A stretch of 8,191 nucleotides of DNA, from assembly GCA_009923125.1 (NCBI GenBank), contig RFUD01000091.1, positions 1-8,191 on the forward strand, given 5' to 3'. Made by a program: the position numbers and the translations under genes. This stretch comes from Planctomycetia bacterium (GTDB taxonomy: Bacteria > Planctomycetota > Planctomycetia > Pirellulales > UBA1268). The notes under the pieces are model-generated. The model did no database searches, was not told where the DNA came from, and saw only the letters and a program-made list of their open reading frames with translations. This document shows positions 6,061 through 8,191 of the stretch, one piece after another; position 1 is the first letter of the stretch; each line of letters starts with the position of its first letter.

Positions 6061-7749
6061 GTGCACAAGCGGCGGCCGATTCGCGACAAACTGCTGCTCG
6101 GTGGCCTGCTCGTCGGGATCATGGTGGCCACGCTCTCGGCGAGCGGCTTTCTCGGCATCTACTCCTATCGGCGACTGGTTCGGGCCCTCAGCTGCCGGGC
6201 CGCGGAACTGCCCCGTGCCAGCGCGCTGGATGCCTGCGTGAGCGACCTGCGGCTCGCCCACGCGCGGGCCCTGTCGGGAGACGCGAGCACGTTCACCGGG
6301 TCGGGGGCGGCGACCATGCCGCTGCTGCTGCGGCGGCCCGTGGCCGGCATGCGCGACGAGCCGGCGTTCGGCGACTGGTTCACCGACCAGATCGAGCGGA
6401 CGTGGTGGGCCCTCGAGCGCTACTGTGAGGAACTCCGCGCGGGTGAACTCGACGACATGCCGTTCGGCGACCGCAGTCGCGAGCGGGAGACGGCCCGCGC
6501 CATCACGGAGTGCCTCGAGAAGGTCCGCTCGATCACCGGTACGGGCCGGGGCCGGATGCTGCCCTGGATCGAGGAATCGGTGCCGGATCAGCGCCGGAAG
6601 CTGCTCGCCGTCGAGCCCCATCTGGAGCGGCTCGCGACGCTTTCGGCGGAACTGCCGACGTACCTCCAGGAGCGGCTCCACGACCTGTCGCACGAGGTCC
6701 GCGTGGGGTATCGCACGCTCATCGTCACCACCTGGGCGGCCGCCCTGGCCGCCACGGTGCTGCTCGCGGCGCTCGGCGTCCTCACCTACCGCTGGGTGTT
6801 CCGGCCGCTGCGGCTGCTCGGCCAGGGCTCCAGGCGGGTCGCGGCGGGCGACTTCGACTTTCGGATTCGTCTCGACACCCGCGACGAGATGGCCGAACTC
6901 GCGGGCGCGCTCAACGACATGACCCGCCGCTTCCAGGAGATCCGCGACGATCTCGACCGGCAGGTGCAGCTCCGCACCCGCGAGGTGGTGCGGAACGAGC
7001 AGCTGGCGAGCGTCGGCTTCCTGGCCGCCGGCGTCGCGCACGAGATCAACAATCCCCTGGCGTCGATCGCCATGTGCGCCGAGTCGCTCGAGAGCCGGCT
7101 CGAGACGCCCCCCGCCGGGGAGTCCGACATGCAGGTGATGCGGCGATACCTCGAACTGATCCAGCAGGAGGCGTTTCGCTGCAAGGGGATCACCGAGAAA
7201 TTGCTCGATTTCTCGCGTCTCGGCGAGGTGCGCCGGCAGCCCACGGCGATCCTCGCGCTGGTCACCGACGTGGCCGACATGCTTCGGCACGTGGGACGGT
7301 TCAACGGCCGCACGATCGACGTCGATGCGGGCGCCGACGTCCTCGTGATGGTCAATCCGCAGGAGATCAAGCAGGTGGTGCTCAACCTGCTCGTCAACGC
7401 GCTCGACTCGATCGAGGAGGCGGGCCGCGTGCGCGTGGGCGTGCAGCGCGACGGGGCGGCCGCGGTACTCGTGTTCACCGACGACGGTTGCGGCATGACC
7501 GACGAGGTCCTGGAACATCTGTTCGAGCCGTTCTTCACCCGGCGGAAGGCCGGGCAGGGCACCGGGCTCGGCCTGTCGATCGTGCATCGAATCGTGGCCG
7601 ACCACGGCGGCAGGATCGAGGCCGCCAGCGCCGGCCCCGGGCAGGGGTCGACGTTCCGGGTAACGCTCCCGGTCGCCGAGATCGGCGCCGCCCCCGTCTC
7701 CCACGTCACGCAGAAGGAGGTGGATCATCCCGCCCAGCAAGCAGCCTAG
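6061..7749 (+). CDS. Membrane sensor histidine kinase (HAMP, HisKA, HATPase)
   Basis: A 562-residue kinase from the GTG start. A short basic N-terminus leads into helix 1 (about 11-35). An external domain of about 185 residues follows, then helix 2 (about 220-242), a HAMP linker (about 243-295, with P249 and E276), a short coiled coil, and the phosphoacceptor helix with H327 in AHEINNPL. The ATP-binding domain has N-box NLLVNA (442-447), G1 DDGCGM (474-479), F-box FEPFFT (488-493) and G2 GTGLGLS (500-506), so the catalytic parts look intact. The class resembles kinases that work with NtrC-type regulators. The external domain appears helical and contains cysteines at 45, 59, 122 and 151; I do not recognise it as a named sensor domain and cannot name the signal. 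The regulator gene starts 4 bp downstream, so this is almost certainly a cognate pair. Confidence 0.93.
   Translation: MHKRRPIRDKLLLGGLLVGIMVATLSASGFLGIYSYRRLVRALSCRAAELPRASALDACVSDLRLAHARALSGDASTFTGSGAATMPLLLRRPVAGMRDEPAFGDWFTDQIERTWWALERYCEELRAGELDDMPFGDRSRERETARAITECLEKVRSITGTGRGRMLPWIEESVPDQRRKLLAVEPHLERLATLSAELPTYLQERLHDLSHEVRVGYRTLIVTTWAAALAATVLLAALGVLTYRWVFRPLRLLGQGSRRVAAGDFDFRIRLDTRDEMAELAGALNDMTRRFQEIRDDLDRQVQLRTREVVRNEQLASVGFLAAGVAHEINNPLASIAMCAESLESRLETPPAGESDMQVMRRYLELIQQEAFRCKGITEKLLDFSRLGEVRRQPTAILALVTDVADMLRHVGRFNGRTIDVDAGADVLVMVNPQEIKQVVLNLLVNALDSIEEAGRVRVGVQRDGAAAVLVFTDDGCGMTDEVLEHLFEPFFTRRKAGQGTGLGLSIVHRIVADHGGRIEAASAGPGQGSTFRVTLPVAEIGAAPVSHVTQKEVDHPAQQAA
7714..7723 (+). promoter_or_regulatory. 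Near-perfect Shine-Dalgarno sequence inside the end of the kinase gene
   Basis: AAGGAGGTGG matches the anti-Shine-Dalgarno end of 16S rRNA over nine bases (AAGGAGGTG). It is the strongest such match I noticed in the window, but it ends 30 bases before the regulator's ATG at 7754, much further than the usual 5-9. It codes for part of QKEVD in the kinase tail. It may help load ribosomes for the regulator, serve a non-standard start, or be chance. Confidence 0.45.
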
Positions 7750-7753
7750 GCCG

Positions 7754-8191
7754 ATGCGGATCCTGTTCGCCGACGACGAGGCGTCGCTCCAGGAGTTGAT
7801 GCGGATCGAGCTTCCCCGACTCGGTCACGAGGCGACGGTCTGCCCGGACGGCGGCACCGCGCTCGCCGCCCTCGACCGTACCTCGTTCGATTGCGTGATC
7901 GTCGATCTCGACATGCCGGGCGTGGGCGGGCTCGAGGTGATCGCCCGTGTCCGCGAGACCTCGCCCGACACCGAGGCGGTGATCATCACCGGGAAGTCAT
8001 CGCTCGAAAGCGCGATCGCCGCTGTACGGCGGGGAGTGTTCGACTATCTCACGAAGCCCTGCAAGCTGGCCGACATCCAGGCCGTCCTCGAGCGGGTCCG
8101 CAAGAAGCGGGAACTCACGGCGCGGCTCAGGGCGCTGGAGGGCCGGGTGCGACGGGCCGAGGGCGCGACGCGGCTCGTGGGCGGCTCGGCC
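7754..8191 (+). CDS. NtrC-type response regulator, N-terminal part (3' end outside window)
   Basis: 146 residues are visible, open to the window edge. The receiver domain (about 1-118) is complete: acidic pair D7-D8, phosphoacceptor D51 in VDLDMPG, T79 in IITG and K101 in LTKP. A charged helix follows (about 111-137), then TRLVGGSA, which resembles the opening of a sigma-54-interacting AAA+ domain (family pattern roughly I-V-G-x-S). The missing part probably contains that ATPase and a DNA-binding domain, making this an activator of sigma-54 promoters; this is inferred because the diagnostic GAFTGA motif is off the edge. The ATG at 7754 gives the normal receiver N-terminus (MRILFADDE) and lies 4 bp after the kinase stop with only a weak AGG before it. 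No ATG, GTG or TTG lies in frame between the strong Shine-Dalgarno sequence and this ATG. Confidence 0.88.
   Translation, partial: MRILFADDEASLQELMRIELPRLGHEATVCPDGGTALAALDRTSFDCVIVDLDMPGVGGLEVIARVRETSPDTEAVIITGKSSLESAIAAVRRGVFDYLTKPCKLADIQAVLERVRKKRELTARLRALEGRVRRAEGATRLVGGSA

Noticed and set aside
3556..7740. A 1394-codon open frame on the minus strand opposite three genes
   Set aside because: Its product is low-complexity, rich in Arg, His, Pro and Gly, with no recognisable domain, and it lies opposite clearly functional genes. GC-rich codon use suppresses stop codons on the opposite strand, which explains it.
6510..7799. A 429-codon plus-strand frame across the kinase and regulator junction
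   Set aside because: It is an out-of-frame shadow of the kinase gene, with Arg/Gly/Ala-rich product and no domain.
1..8191. Mobile element, CRISPR array, RNA gene or defence island
   Set aside because: No terminal inverted repeats, transposase or integrase features, spaced direct repeats, tRNA-like folds or nuclease motifs were seen; the genes form ordinary operons of uniform composition.

Overview
The window reads as a high-GC (roughly 70 % by eye) bacterial chromosome segment, densely coded, with every convincing gene on the + strand. The gene order (MoxR-family AAA+ ATPase, soluble DUF58 protein, BatA-type membrane protein, second membrane VWA protein with an amidotransferase-like fold) and the protein style suggest a planctomycete, perhaps a Pirellulales relative. 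That placement is inferred from gene content and order; no marker gene is present.

Region 1 (2-5946) is a tight four-gene operon. The 3' end of the MoxR-type ATPase is followed after 7 bp by the DUF58 protein, after 5 bp by a BatA-like protein with three membrane spans, and then, through an ATGA stop/start overlap, by a second three-span VWA protein. The expected working model, from known MoxR/VWA pairs (RavA-ViaA, CbbQ-CbbO, NorQ-NorD, the Bat aerotolerance operon), is that the cytoplasmic ATPase and the cytoplasmic DUF58/VWA adaptor act with the two membrane proteins in maturation or quality control of a cell-envelope complex. By charge distribution the large domains of both membrane proteins lie outside the cytoplasm. 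The two membrane proteins share a domain plan, but the first has lost the metal-binding serines of its VWA MIDAS while the second keeps them. The second also has an amidotransferase-like domain without a cysteine at the expected nucleophile position.

Region 2 (5947-6060) is a 114-bp gap, less GC-rich in its middle, probably the leader of the next transcription unit.

Region 3 (6061-8191) is a two-component operon: a membrane histidine kinase with an unrecognised, mostly helical external sensor domain, and 4 bp later the start of an NtrC-type response regulator cut by the window edge. Whether this pair controls the MoxR/VWA operon cannot be told from the sequence.

I saw no RNA gene, mobile element, CRISPR array or long repeat. 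The operon type is known in planctomycetes. The less ordinary points are the degenerate MIDAS beside an intact one, the cysteine-less amidotransferase-like domain placed outside the cytoplasm, the cysteine-containing sensor domain, and a near-perfect Shine-Dalgarno sequence too far from the regulator's apparent start.
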